The notes under the pieces: generated by a model
The model's input: the letters and a program-made list of their open reading frames with translations, nothing else
What the model was told of the DNA's origin: nothing
The model's database searches: none
DNA from: an uncultured Flavobacteriaceae bacterium
Lineage (GTDB): Bacteria > Bacteroidota > Bacteroidia > Flavobacteriales > Flavobacteriaceae
Direction: 5' to 3'
Assembly: GCA_947500385.1 (NCBI GenBank)
Contig: CANMSA010000012.1
Coordinates: 62,001 to 126,000, forward strand
DNA length: 64,000 bases
Made by a program: the position numbers and the translations under genes
Shown here: positions 17,563-26,477 of the stretch, one piece after another
Position numbering within the stretch: the first letter of the stretch is position 1
Layout of the letters: the number at the start of each line of letters is the position of its first letter

Positions 17563-18044
17563 TGGCTACTGCCAATAAAAATTTATCTGTTTACGATAAA
17601 ACAACGATCCCAAACGCGGAAAAGCTCCGGTTTGGGATCGTTGTTTCTGAATGGAATACAAAAATTACCAACGGCCTCTTTCAAGGGGCACAAGATACCT
17701 TGTTGGAATGTGGAGCAAAACCGGAAAACATAGTACGTTGGGATGTGCCCGGTAGTTTTGAGCTTACCTATGGTTGTAAAAAAATGATCGCTACCCAGGA
17801 GGTAGACGCTGTTATCGCCATTGGCAGTGTTATCCAAGGAGAAACAAAACATTTTGATTTCGTCTGCAGTGCCACGGCACAGGGAATCAAAGATCTGAAC
17901 GTGCAGTGCGATACCCCGGTGATTTTTTGCGTACTTACCGATAACACGTTGCAACAGGCGATCGATAGAAGTGGGGGCAAACATGGCAATAAAGGTACGG
18001 AAGCCGCAGTAGCGGCGATCCACATGGCCGTACTGGGGAAATAA
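17562..18044 (+). CDS. ribH: 6,7-dimethyl-8-ribityllumazine synthase
   Basis: 160 residues. Substrate-binding segments are typical: FGIVVSEWNTKIT, WDVPGSFELTYGCK, IAIGSVIQGETKHFDFVC, CVLTDNTLQQAIDRSGGKHGNKG. The catalytic histidine is in the ETKHFDF segment. It condenses 5-amino-6-ribitylaminouracil with 3,4-dihydroxybutanone 4-phosphate in riboflavin synthesis and usually forms icosahedral shells. No other rib gene is nearby; it is coupled to the TPR gene by a TAATG overlap. Confidence 0.96.
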   Translation: MATANKNLSVYDKTTIPNAEKLRFGIVVSEWNTKITNGLFQGAQDTLLECGAKPENIVRWDVPGSFELTYGCKKMIATQEVDAVIAIGSVIQGETKHFDFVCSATAQGIKDLNVQCDTPVIFCVLTDNTLQQAIDRSGGKHGNKGTEAAVAAIHMAVLGK

Positions 18045-18197
18045 CAACCGCCTACTAAGGCTTGCTAGAAACAGCGCCAATTACTTCAATATAAATCCGT
18101 AACTTTCCTATATGCCGCAGAAGGTTAACCGCAGGGGACACCTTTACCTGTTAACAAAAATTGGCAATCGATTTACGGCATGTTTTTTGATTTTGAG

Positions 18198-18205
18198 TAA
18201 CTTTG
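18198..18205 (+). promoter_or_regulatory. Putative -7 box (TAACTTTG) five bases before the small-protein ATG
   Basis: TAACTTTG matches TAnnTTTG and is followed by five bases and the ATG at 18211. The layout suggests a leaderless transcript and supports 18211 over the upstream ATG at 18112. Confidence 0.45.
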
Positions 18206-18210
18206 AATAT

Positions 18211-18510
18211 ATGGGAGTATTTGATAAAATAACCAAGCTTAAAAAGAACCGTACTTTCGGTTATTCCCCGCGTTATTACAAAAACGAGAGTGGGGAAAGC
18301 CCTTTTAAGCTTGAGCACCGTTTTGACAAATATAGGAGCACGGTAGAACCTAATCGTGGTCTAAAGCGAAAATTGGGTTCTGCCATGTCCGACCTCCGCA
18401 GGGAAGGAGATCGCAATCTAAAAATTCGTTTTCTCATTGTTCTCGGGGTACTGTTGCTGATATTTTTGTATATCATCGATTTTGACCTCTCTATATTCCT
18501 GCCAAAATAA
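18211..18510 (+). CDS. Small membrane-anchored protein upstream of mutL
   Basis: 99 residues from MGVFDKITKLKKNRTFGYSP. The first 70 residues are polar and basic (PRYYKNESGESPFKLEHRFD, NRGLKRKLGSAM) and one C-terminal membrane segment follows (IRFLIVLGVLLLIFLYIID, about 73-91), so most of it faces the cytoplasm. I recognise no named family, but a protein of this kind beside mutL is familiar from flavobacteria. The longer in-frame start at 18112 is rejected because the promoter box lies after it. Stop and mutL start overlap (TAATG). Confidence 0.75.
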   Translation: MGVFDKITKLKKNRTFGYSPRYYKNESGESPFKLEHRFDKYRSTVEPNRGLKRKLGSAMSDLRREGDRNLKIRFLIVLGVLLLIFLYIIDFDLSIFLPK

Positions 18511-20375
18511 TGGGGGATATCATTAAACTCTTACCAGATCACGTTGCCAATCAAATTGCAGCGGGAGAAGTGGTACAACGACCCGCATCCGTAGTAAAGG
18601 AACTACTCGAGAACGCCATTGATGCCGGGGCCACATCGATTAAACTGATTATAAAAAATGGGGGTAAGACCTTGATTCAGGTGGTCGATGATGGGCTGGG
18701 GATGAGCGAAACCGACGCACGCCTCAGTTTTGAGCGACATGCTACCTCTAAAATTACGAAGGCTGAGGATCTTTTTCAACTATCTACCAAGGGATTTCGC
18801 GGGGAAGCACTGGCTTCAATAGCGGCGATTGCACACGTAGAAATGCAAACAAAGTTGGAGGGAGCCGAGTTGGGCACCCACTTAAAGATTGAAGGTAGTA
18901 AACTCATTTTTCAAGAAGTCAGTGCAGTGCCCAAAGGCACTTCGATGGCCGTAAAGAACCTTTTTTTCAATATCCCTGCAAGACGTAATTTTTTAAAATC
19001 GGATACCGTGGAAATGCGGCACATCACCGATGAGTTTCATCGAGTGGCGTTGGCACACCCGCAAATAGCATTTCATTACTACGTAAATGGTAGCGAGCTT
19101 TTTGGGCTTCCGGTAGGCAATCTAAGACAACGAATTGTACATGTTTTTGGTAGCAAGGCGAATCAAAAACTAGTGCCGGTGACCGAAGACACAAAGGTTG
19201 TGAAAGTTTCAGGATTCATCAACAAACCGGCATTTGCAAAAAAGAGTAGGGGCGAGCAGTTCTTTTTTGTGAACAACAGATTTATTAAGAGTCCCTATTT
19301 ACATCATGCCGTGGGCTCGGCGTTTGAAGGTTTGGTGAAACCCGACACCCATCCGGGTTATTTTTTGTATTTAGAAGTAGATCCAGGTTCTATTGATATT
19401 AATATACATCCTACTAAAACAGAAGTAAAGTTCGATGATGAGCATACCTTATATGCGATTTTACGATCAGCGGTCAAACATAGCCTAGGGCAGTTCCAGG
19501 TAGTACCATCCATTGATTTTGAGGCCGATCCGAATTTGGAGACACCTTATGCATACAAAAACAAAGGGGCCGAGTTGCCAAAGGTCACGGTAGATGCAGG
19601 TTTTAATCCCTTTTTAGAGGCTAAAAGTGGGGGAGCTACGACAAAATCGTATCGAAACGTTTCGAAACCGAACAACGACCAACAAGCTTGGGAGGGCCTT
19701 TATGTGGGTTTGGAATCAAAAATGGGAACCCATGACAACTTCAGTAGTTTGCAGTTTGAATCGGATACGATTACAGGTTCTATTTTTGACGGACAATCAG
19801 AACCGATAGAGTCGACCGCGAAAACATTTCAATTACGAAGAAAGTACATCGTAACGACGATTAAATCGGGGATGGTGGTCATTGACCAAAGCCGGGCCCA
19901 TCAACGGGTGTTATATGAGAAATTTCTTAGGAACAGCACGGTAAAACAAGCGGTAAGTCAGCAATTGTTGTTTCCACTTTCCTTATCTTTTACAAAAGCC
20001 GATGTGCGTGCGTTGAAAGGAATTAAAGATACCTTGAATGCCGTTGGTTTTGTATTTGATACCATGGAAGAAGAAGCAGTGTCGGTTTCCGGGGTTCCTT
20101 TATTGGTGACGGAAAGTGAAGTTGGGATGGTTCTGGACCAGTTGATCGCCGATTGCCAGCAAGAAGTGACCGATGCGAATTTTTCGCAAACCGACATTTT
20201 GTCGAAAACATTGGCGAAGACCCTGGCAGTAAAAACGGGGGAAGTATTGGAAAATGCTTCGCAATTGGCATTGGTCAACGATTTGTTCGCCTGTAAGGAG
20301 CCCTTGGTGAGCCCCTTCAACAAGCCTGTTTATGTAACCATTACGGAAAATGAAATTGATAAAAAGTTTATTTAG
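18510..20375 (+). CDS. mutL: DNA mismatch repair protein MutL
   Basis: 621 residues. GHKL ATPase motifs are intact in the first 330 residues: ELLENAIDAGATSI, VVDDGLGM, TKGFRGEALASI and the transducer segment FVNNRFIKSP. The C-terminal dimerisation domain begins near 430. The endonuclease motif of MutL-alpha type proteins, DQHA(X)2E(X)4E, is here DQSRAHQRVLYE (about residues 459-470), and the late CPHGRP motif reads VSPFNKP, so the nicking activity is probably missing or altered. MutL couples MutS mismatch recognition to strand excision. It overlaps the upstream small gene by one base and the rhomboid gene starts directly after its stop. Confidence 0.96.
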   Translation: MGDIIKLLPDHVANQIAAGEVVQRPASVVKELLENAIDAGATSIKLIIKNGGKTLIQVVDDGLGMSETDARLSFERHATSKITKAEDLFQLSTKGFRGEALASIAAIAHVEMQTKLEGAELGTHLKIEGSKLIFQEVSAVPKGTSMAVKNLFFNIPARRNFLKSDTVEMRHITDEFHRVALAHPQIAFHYYVNGSELFGLPVGNLRQRIVHVFGSKANQKLVPVTEDTKVVKVSGFINKPAFAKKSRGEQFFFVNNRFIKSPYLHHAVGSAFEGLVKPDTHPGYFLYLEVDPGSIDINIHPTKTEVKFDDEHTLYAILRSAVKHSLGQFQVVPSIDFEADPNLETPYAYKNKGAELPKVTVDAGFNPFLEAKSGGATTKSYRNVSKPNNDQQAWEGLYVGLESKMGTHDNFSSLQFESDTITGSIFDGQSEPIESTAKTFQLRRKYIVTTIKSGMVVIDQSRAHQRVLYEKFLRNSTVKQAVSQQLLFPLSLSFTKADVRALKGIKDTLNAVGFVFDTMEEEAVSVSGVPLLVTESEVGMVLDQLIADCQQEVTDANFSQTDILSKTLAKTLAVKTGEVLENASQLALVNDLFACKEPLVSPFNKPVYVTITENEIDKKFI

Positions 20376-21110
20376 ATGGGACGAGTAACAGAAGCGATAA
20401 AGCATTTACTTATTATCAATGTGCTGTTCTTTTTGGCGACTGCCTTGTATGGGGATCTGATGCGTCATTGGTTTTCGCTTTGGTTCCCAATTAATGAGAA
20501 TTTTGGCCTCTGGCAGGTATTAACACATATGTTTATGCATGGCGGGCTCATGCACATTCTCTTTAACATGTATGGTTTATGGGCTTTTGGCACTCCTCTT
20601 GAACGCATGTGGGGTAGAAACAAATTTTTGTTTTTCTATTTTTCCGCCGGGTTGGGTTCCGCACTTTTGTATACGGCGATGAATTATTATCAGTTCAACG
20701 AAGGAATTACGACCTTGGTAAATGCTGGTTTTTCCGAAAGTTCGGTTCTTGAGGTCCTTTCCGAGGGAAAGTACAATACGGGCTGGTATGAAATCGCGGA
20801 AAAGGGCACGATCGATAGCTTTCTCAATGCCTATGGCATTCCAATGCTTGGTGCTTCTGGCGCGGTATATGGTGTGTTGGTTGCATTTGCATTTAGTTAT
20901 CCTGAGACAGAATTAATGCTGTTGTTTTTGCCGGTGCCCATTAAGGCGAAGTTTTTTGTGCCGCTTCTAATTCTGGGGGATGTTATATTCGGTATTACGG
21001 GAGCTCAAACCGGTATTGCTCATTTCGCCCATATTGGCGGGGCCTTGGCAGGTTTTATTATGGTATGGTACTGGAAGAGAAACCAGTTTAACAATAAAAG
21101 ATGGAATTAA
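20376..21110 (+). CDS. Rhomboid-family intramembrane serine protease (first of two)
   Basis: 244 residues with six or so membrane segments. Rhomboid motifs are present: HGGLMHILFNMYGLW in the early part, GASGAVYG with the catalytic serine near residue 160, and HFAHIGGALAGF with the catalytic histidine near 218. It cleaves membrane proteins within the bilayer; substrates are unknown. A loop insertion of about 50 residues (near 95-145, ITTLVNAGFSESSVLEVLSE) sits between the HxxxN segment and the serine helix. The ATG follows the mutL stop codon without any gap. Confidence 0.92.
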   Translation: MGRVTEAIKHLLIINVLFFLATALYGDLMRHWFSLWFPINENFGLWQVLTHMFMHGGLMHILFNMYGLWAFGTPLERMWGRNKFLFFYFSAGLGSALLYTAMNYYQFNEGITTLVNAGFSESSVLEVLSEGKYNTGWYEIAEKGTIDSFLNAYGIPMLGASGAVYGVLVAFAFSYPETELMLLFLPVPIKAKFFVPLLILGDVIFGITGAQTGIAHFAHIGGALAGFIMVWYWKRNQFNNKRWN

Positions 21111-21111
21111 G

Positions 21112-21984
21112 ATGGCTAGCACTGGTTTAAAATATCAATTTGCACGACTAAGCATTGCAGAAAAACTGATTGCCATAAATGTAGTGGTGTTTCTTGTAAA
21201 TCGCTTGGTGCCTTTTTTAATGGGGAAGAACCCAGAGCTTGTGGAGCAGTGGTTTTGGCTTCCGAAAGGGTTAAACGAGTTCATTGCGCAACCATGGTCA
21301 TTGGTTACCTACTCTTTTTTTCATAGTACCTTCGGGCACATTTTTTGGAACATGCTTTTGCTCTATTTTTCGTCTCGGATACTTCTAAATCTTTTTGGAA
21401 ATAGAAAGTTCATCAATATTTATTTTTTAGGGGTGATTTTGGGCGGGTTGGTTTTTGTTATCGCCTATAATATTTTTCCCGCTTTTACCCAGTTGTCATC
21501 CTATCTGATCGGGGCATCGGCGGGGGTAATGGCCGTGCTCATCTTTATATGCACTTATATTCCCAACCAGGAAGTGAGGGTGTTTTTTTTCAATGTAAAA
21601 CTTTGGTACATCGGGGCCTTTGCAGTTTTAATTGATTTAGTGCAAATGCCCACAGGAAATGCAGGCGGACATTTAGCCCATCTAGGTGGGGCCCTTTTAG
21701 GGTATCTCTATGCCCGTCAATTGACGCAAGGAAATGATATAGGAGAAGGCTTTTCAAAACTTTTGGATAGTGTTGGAAATTGGTTTAAACCCAAACAGCG
21801 AAAAGCGCCCTTGAAGACTGTATACAAGACCAAGAAAGCTGCTACCAAAGTAAATACAACCCATACCAAAGACAGTCACCAGAAAAAAATTGATGCTATC
21901 TTGGATAAGATCAGTAAGTCTGGCTACGAAAGCCTGTCGAAGGCAGAAAAAGACTTTTTATTCAAGGCCGGAAAAGAAGATTAG
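21112..21984 (+). CDS. Rhomboid-family intramembrane serine protease (second of two)
   Basis: 290 residues from MASTGLKYQFARLSIAEKL at 21112, one base after the first rhomboid stop; a start at 20980 would overlap the first gene by 131 bases. HSTFGHIFWNMLLLYF, IGASAGVMAV (serine near 135) and HLAHLGGALLGY (histidine near 189) are intact. A soluble basic C-terminal tail of about 75 residues (TKKAATKVNTTHTKDSHQKK ... SKAEKDFLFKAG) follows the membrane core and ends in a conserved-looking helix pair. It differs clearly from its neighbour, so this is an old paralogue pair rather than a recent duplication. Confidence 0.92.
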   Translation: MASTGLKYQFARLSIAEKLIAINVVVFLVNRLVPFLMGKNPELVEQWFWLPKGLNEFIAQPWSLVTYSFFHSTFGHIFWNMLLLYFSSRILLNLFGNRKFINIYFLGVILGGLVFVIAYNIFPAFTQLSSYLIGASAGVMAVLIFICTYIPNQEVRVFFFNVKLWYIGAFAVLIDLVQMPTGNAGGHLAHLGGALLGYLYARQLTQGNDIGEGFSKLLDSVGNWFKPKQRKAPLKTVYKTKKAATKVNTTHTKDSHQKKIDAILDKISKSGYESLSKAEKDFLFKAGKED

Positions 21985-21991
21985 GTAGGGA

Positions 21992-23011
21992 ATGAGCAGA
22001 TGGTTCCGTAAAATAGTGTTCGCTTTAAACATCCTTTTCGCTTCTCTGTTATTTCTGGGAATCATGGTGGCCTTTATTCCTTCGGACCGTTTTCCCTATG
22101 TATCTCCATGGGGGCTGGCAGTACCTGTTTTGGTAGTGGTAAACATAGTGTTTGCCTTGTATTGGGGCCTCCATAGAAACAGGAGGTTTTGGCTATCGGG
22201 ATCTCTTTTGGTTTTTGGATATGTTGTTGGCGGGGCTTTTGTTAAATTTTCGTTTTCCAACGATGGGGCCGAGAAGGAAGATTTGCGGGTCATGAGTTAT
22301 AACATTCGCTCATTCAACAGTTGGGGGAATATTGATGACCCAAAAGTGTACGAAAAAACCTTTGAATTCATTGCGAAAGAAGATCCGGATATTATTTGTT
22401 TTCAAGAGGCAAATTATTTAAAAAAGGGGGACTTTAAGAAATACCCCTATCAGCATCTGGAATATATCAATATTGATGACCGGGTTTTGCTTGGTATTTT
22501 TTCCAAATACCCAATTGTAAATGAAGGTACTTTGGATTGGCCGAATAGTTTCAACAATGGGGCCTTTGCAGATATCCTTTATAAAGGAGATACCCTGCGT
22601 ATGTACAACCTGCATATGGAATCGCTCAACGTTCGCCCTAAGGCAGATTCTTTATTGGGAAGCCCATATGAAAACGTATACAAACGACTTACAAAAGCCT
22701 TTCGGAGACAAACGTCCCAAGCTCGTTTTGTACTAAGCCATCGGGAAAAAGTGGGGTATAAAACCATCATTTGCGGCGATTTCAATAACAATCAGTTTTC
22801 GAATTCATATCGGTTGGTCAAGGGAGATATGGTAGATACCTTTGAAGAAAAAGGTGTGGGTTTTGGGGGGACGTATGATTTTCTTGGGTTTCCTTTTCGA
22901 ATTGATTTTATTTTGGCCGACCCAGAATTTCAAGTACAAACGCACACCAATTATACGGTTCCTTATTCCGATCATTTTCCTGTAATGGCCTCTTTTCGTT
23001 TAAAGGAATAA
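21992..23011 (+). CDS. Membrane-anchored endonuclease/exonuclease/phosphatase-family protein
   Basis: 339 residues. Three membrane segments in the first 90 residues (FALNILFASLLFLGIMVAF; VPVLVVVNIVFALYWGL; WLSGSLLVFGYVVGGAFV) are followed by a complete EEP domain: RVMSYNIRSFNSWG, IICFQEAN, YNLHMESLN, IICGDFNNNQFS and YSDHFPVMASF. Such membrane-bound members hydrolyse phosphodiesters in lipids, nucleotides or DNA; the substrate is unknown. It begins 7 bases after the second rhomboid gene. Its 3' end overlaps the convergent DUF6122 gene by 12 bases. Confidence 0.9.
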   Translation: MSRWFRKIVFALNILFASLLFLGIMVAFIPSDRFPYVSPWGLAVPVLVVVNIVFALYWGLHRNRRFWLSGSLLVFGYVVGGAFVKFSFSNDGAEKEDLRVMSYNIRSFNSWGNIDDPKVYEKTFEFIAKEDPDIICFQEANYLKKGDFKKYPYQHLEYINIDDRVLLGIFSKYPIVNEGTLDWPNSFNNGAFADILYKGDTLRMYNLHMESLNVRPKADSLLGSPYENVYKRLTKAFRRQTSQARFVLSHREKVGYKTIICGDFNNNQFSNSYRLVKGDMVDTFEEKGVGFGGTYDFLGFPFRIDFILADPEFQVQTHTNYTVPYSDHFPVMASFRLKE

Positions 23012-23314
23012 TAGGTAACAGTCAACCATATCCGCTACCATATGAAGTAGTAGGGCGATGCCGAAAATTCTGGTTTTAGCGGGAATCAACATTCCTATGT
23101 ACACTGCAATTGCCCAATAACTGTGCAGTGGATGGAAATTGATACTACAGCGATCCGGGTCAAAGATCGGGGCGGCCCATAAATGGTCTATGTCGAGAAG
23201 AATTCCGGCCCATAAAATGAACAGTACACGAATTCTACCTTCTTTAAAAAACAAAAACGCAATGGCTATCGGAACTAAAAAATGAATCCCGTAATGCACA
23301 ATGAACCTAGCCAT
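23000..23314 (-). CDS. DUF6122 small membrane protein
   Basis: 104 residues, almost wholly hydrophobic with three to four membrane segments. Histidines and acidic residues recur (VHYGIHFLVP, LLDIDHLWAA, NFHPLHSYW, LLLHMVADMVD), a pattern like the metal-dependent-hydrolase membrane family (YdjM/DUF457). Function unknown. Its start overlaps the WbqC-like stop by 8 bases, making it the last gene of the parA operon. The 3' end overlaps the convergent EEP gene by 12 bases. Confidence 0.8.
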   Translation of the reverse strand: MARFIVHYGIHFLVPIAIAFLFFKEGRIRVLFILWAGILLDIDHLWAAPIFDPDRCSINFHPLHSYWAIAVYIGMLIPAKTRIFGIALLLHMVADMVDCYLLFL

Positions 23315-23939
23315 TCAGAAAATCGGTATTAAACCCTTTGAGATACGAGTGCGCGTTGGGACCTTCATTAAACAGCAGGTCAAGTACACTGGTGTTTTTT
23401 ACAAAGCCATGGCGGTCGCCAAATACTTGTACGTAGGGCTCTTGCTCAAACAATGGTGCGTTTTTAACATTGGCTAGCGACCTACCATCACTATTTTCGG
23501 ACAAATCGGTTTCGTATGAGCTGGTCTTATCCGTTGGAGTGTTTATTCCAAGACACTCACATACAAATGCAATAGTCGCTAAATTGAACTCCATCAGATG
23601 CGAAAACGCGCGTTGATATAAGGGCGCCAAATCGTCTTCATAAAACTCAAAAAAGGGAGAGGTGCGATAGGCGGTTTCCAAGGTGCGCCAGTGTTGCCGC
23701 TGCCAAGGAAATGAATTGTCAATTTTTACGTCTCTATATGCTTGTTTGCCCTGCGTACCCCCGACGTGTTGAATAGAGATACTTAGGATATGCTTGCCTA
23801 GGTCGTTACAGATGTAGCAGCGGTTTCTGTAGGTCTGCTTTTGATAATTATCGAACATTTCCCAAACCACTGGGTGCTGCACTAAGACGGCAGCGCTAGC
23901 GATGGTCGGGAAATAAGTAGGGTGTAGTACAATGCTCAT
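23307..23939 (-). CDS. WbqC-family protein
   Basis: 210 residues. The N-terminus MSIVLHPTYFPTIASAAVLV, then DNYQKQTYRNRCYI and HWRTLETAYRTSPFFEFYED are typical of WbqC-like proteins, which in some species sit in O-antigen clusters and in Bacteroidota usually follow lepB. The biochemical role is not settled. It starts 18 bases after the lepB stop. No signal peptide. Confidence 0.87.
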   Translation of the reverse strand: MSIVLHPTYFPTIASAAVLVQHPVVWEMFDNYQKQTYRNRCYICNDLGKHILSISIQHVGGTQGKQAYRDVKIDNSFPWQRQHWRTLETAYRTSPFFEFYEDDLAPLYQRAFSHLMEFNLATIAFVCECLGINTPTDKTSSYETDLSENSDGRSLANVKNAPLFEQEPYVQVFGDRHGFVKNTSVLDLLFNEGPNAHSYLKGFNTDFLNG

Positions 23940-23957
23940 TTGTTGAACAACATATGC

Positions 23958-25682
23958 CTATTGGGCGCGCTTTTCTTTCCGTTTATTCCATACCCAGGAG
24001 CCTACAAAATAGGCGGCCAACGCAAACAGGAAATATTTGAAATAAGATTGTGGCTCTCCATCACCATGAACGGTCGTAAAAATACGATCCCATCGCGGTT
24101 TCCACTTTAACGGACCATTCGGGCGACCTTTGGCATCCACAAAATTATCGAAGCTCATCCATATGAAGATAGGCGTTCCTACAATATGGTTTTCCGGTAC
24201 ATAACCCCAGGCACGGCTATCCTCGGAATGGTCTCTATTGTCTCCCATCATCCAATAGTAATCTTGCTGGAAGGTATAAGAATCGACTACCTGCCCATTT
24301 AAGCTTATCTGATTTCCTGAAATACTGATGGTATTTCCCTCATATTCTTCAATGATTCGCTTATAAAGGGGTAACACTTTCAAATTCAAAGGGACCGTTT
24401 TTCCCCTTTCCGGAATATAAATGGTTCCCATTTGGCTATAGTTCCAAGGATAATCCGAATTTTGAGGAAAAAGTCCGGCACCTCTTTGTCCTTTAGGGTT
24501 TATAAGACGCACTACAGAATCTATACTCGGGTTTTTTCGCAGTTTTTCGACCATATCCTTTGTCAAGGGTACGGATCGTTGTAAGTCGGTAATTTCCTTT
24601 AAAGACAGGTTTAATTTACGGGCCCTTTCAACGGGTATGCCTGCTTCTTTCGTATAAATCTCTAATTGCCCCTGTGTATTCCTATTGAAACCAAGAACAT
24701 CCTTTTCCAACGCCACTGCCTGTTCCTGACTCAAATTTGGAGCTACATATCTTCGTTGAAAATCGGTTGCGCCTACTTCTATCAAAGCTTTGGAAGAAAC
24801 GCCCTTGCTGCTGTAGACCATATGCTCAAACTGCAACCTGGCCCGATCGGGAAGGTCTAGTTGCTTTCCATTTACATATACATACCCATCGATTACCGCC
24901 AGGGAATCGCCGGGAAGACCTACACAACGTTTTACATAATTCGATTTTTTATCAATCGGTTTGTCCACTCCTTTTTCCGCTTTGAAAAACTGTCGTACCG
25001 TATCAGCTGGCCAACTGAACACAACAATTTCCTTGCGGTTGATTTTTTTGAACCCCGGTAGCCTAAAATAGGGGAGTTGTGGTTTGTTCAAATACGACTT
25101 TACTCCTAGTACTGGAAGGGTGTCGTGTACCATGGGTGCTGCCACCGTGGTCATGGGCGCGCGGGCCCCGTAATGAAACTTACTAACAAATAATAAATCA
25201 CCGATCCGTAAGGTTTTTTCAAGCGAACCGGTCGGGATTACATAGGGTTGAATGAAATAGGTATGTACCAAGGTCGCCGCTACAATCGCGAACACGATCG
25301 AGCTGACCCATTCGCCTACATTTGAACGTGGTTGTAAGCTTCTGTCTTTGATATGCTCCACATCCAAGGAGTAATTGACATAGTAGATATACAGTCCGAA
25401 CGTAAGGATAACCAACCATGTTTCCAAAAGGCTATTCCTTCCAAAGCTACGAATGGTCTCTACCCATACGACCGGAAAAATCAATAGATTGATAATGGGG
25501 ATAAACAGAAGGATCACCCACCATTTCGGACGATTGATTATTTGCATCAATACAATGGCATTGTACACGGGAATCGCTGCTTCCCATGCTTTTCTACCCG
25601 CCTTTACATAAAGCTTCCAAGTTCCTAGGAAATGAATCACCTGTACGATGAGTATAAAAATAATCCATTGTGTTGCGTTCAT
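23958..25682 (-). CDS. lepB: Signal peptidase I, large Bacteroidota type
   Basis: 574 residues, far longer than the 324-residue E. coli enzyme. The first 100 residues hold about four membrane segments and a fifth near 128-146 precedes the catalytic core. The catalytic serine is Ser153 in IPTGSLEKTL and the lysine is Lys251 in YVKRCVGLPGD; the GDNRDHSEDSR box lies near residue 500. Between the GDSLAVIDGYVYVNGK strand and that box is an insertion of roughly 190 residues that is normal for this phylum. It removes signal peptides from Sec-exported proteins, including the many in this window. Fifth gene of the parA operon. Confidence 0.95.
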   Translation of the reverse strand: MNATQWIIFILIVQVIHFLGTWKLYVKAGRKAWEAAIPVYNAIVLMQIINRPKWWVILLFIPIINLLIFPVVWVETIRSFGRNSLLETWLVILTFGLYIYYVNYSLDVEHIKDRSLQPRSNVGEWVSSIVFAIVAATLVHTYFIQPYVIPTGSLEKTLRIGDLLFVSKFHYGARAPMTTVAAPMVHDTLPVLGVKSYLNKPQLPYFRLPGFKKINRKEIVVFSWPADTVRQFFKAEKGVDKPIDKKSNYVKRCVGLPGDSLAVIDGYVYVNGKQLDLPDRARLQFEHMVYSSKGVSSKALIEVGATDFQRRYVAPNLSQEQAVALEKDVLGFNRNTQGQLEIYTKEAGIPVERARKLNLSLKEITDLQRSVPLTKDMVEKLRKNPSIDSVVRLINPKGQRGAGLFPQNSDYPWNYSQMGTIYIPERGKTVPLNLKVLPLYKRIIEEYEGNTISISGNQISLNGQVVDSYTFQQDYYWMMGDNRDHSEDSRAWGYVPENHIVGTPIFIWMSFDNFVDAKGRPNGPLKWKPRWDRIFTTVHGDGEPQSYFKYFLFALAAYFVGSWVWNKRKEKRAQ

Positions 25683-25729
25683 CTGAATTGTTATTCGTTA
25701 CTATTGCTTTTATATTTTTCAAGGCTTCT

Positions 25730-26428
25730 TCAAAGCCCTAAAACATCTTTCATGGCGAAAACCCCGGTTTTTCCAAGGATCCATTCGGCCGCCACCACGG
25801 CACCGAGGGCAAAGCCTTCGCGATTATGGGCCGTATGTTTGATCTCAATACTATCTACTGGGCTGCTATAGTCTACTGTATGGGTGCCTGGTACCGTACC
25901 AACTCGTTTTGATTTAATGGGAAGTTCCTGCTTTTCTGCATCCCCTAACTTCCAGCCGGTATAGGATGTGTGCGCCATAATACCTTCTGCCAGCGTAATG
26001 GCCGTGCCACTTGGCGCGTCCAATTTTTGTGTATGGTGTATTTCTTCCATAGACACTGCGTACTGGGTAAGTTCTTTCATCATTTTTGCCAAGTGCGCAT
26101 TCAATTCAAAAAATACGTTCACGCCTAGACTAAAATTCGAGGCGTAGATAAAGGCCCCTTTTTTTTCCTCGCACAGCGCGACGGCATCTTCATATTTTTC
26201 GAGCCACCCGGTCGTTCCGGAGATAATAGGAACACCATTCTCAAGACAACTACGAATGTTTCCGTAAGCGGCCGTTGGCATACTAAAGTCAATCGCGACA
26301 TCCATTTTTGAAAAATCGATTGTCTTGGTATCCACATCGACTTTAGCGACGATTTTATGCCCACGGGCGATGGCGACCGTTTCGATCATCCTTCCCATTT
26401 TTCCGTAGCCAAAAAGTGCAATGTTCAT
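25730..26428 (-). CDS. dapB: 4-hydroxy-tetrahydrodipicolinate reductase
   Basis: 232 residues. The N-terminal nucleotide-binding motif is ALFGYGKMGRMIE, and the active-site signature is EEIHHTQKLDAPSGTA with the catalytic His pair and Lys. It reduces the dihydrodipicolinate precursor with NAD(P)H in the diaminopimelate/lysine pathway, feeding peptidoglycan synthesis. It sits between DUF5683 and lepB with gaps of about 50 bases on both sides, within the chromosome-partition operon. Confidence 0.96.
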   Translation of the reverse strand: MNIALFGYGKMGRMIETVAIARGHKIVAKVDVDTKTIDFSKMDVAIDFSMPTAAYGNIRSCLENGVPIISGTTGWLEKYEDAVALCEEKKGAFIYASNFSLGVNVFFELNAHLAKMMKELTQYAVSMEEIHHTQKLDAPSGTAITLAEGIMAHTSYTGWKLGDAEKQELPIKSKRVGTVPGTHTVDYSSPVDSIEIKHTAHNREGFALGAVVAAEWILGKTGVFAMKDVLGL

Positions 26429-26477
26429 ATACTATCTAGTTTTGAAACGTCAAAAAGTGTTAACCCCTCCATAAAAG

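Noticed and set aside
18112-18210. N-terminal extension of the small gene upstream of mutL.
   Set aside because: The extension would begin before the TAACTTTG promoter box, and MGVFDKITKLKK at 18211 is a more natural start.
20980-21111. Upstream start for the second rhomboid gene.
   Set aside because: It would overlap the first rhomboid by 131 bases, and the extra residues do not resemble the family.
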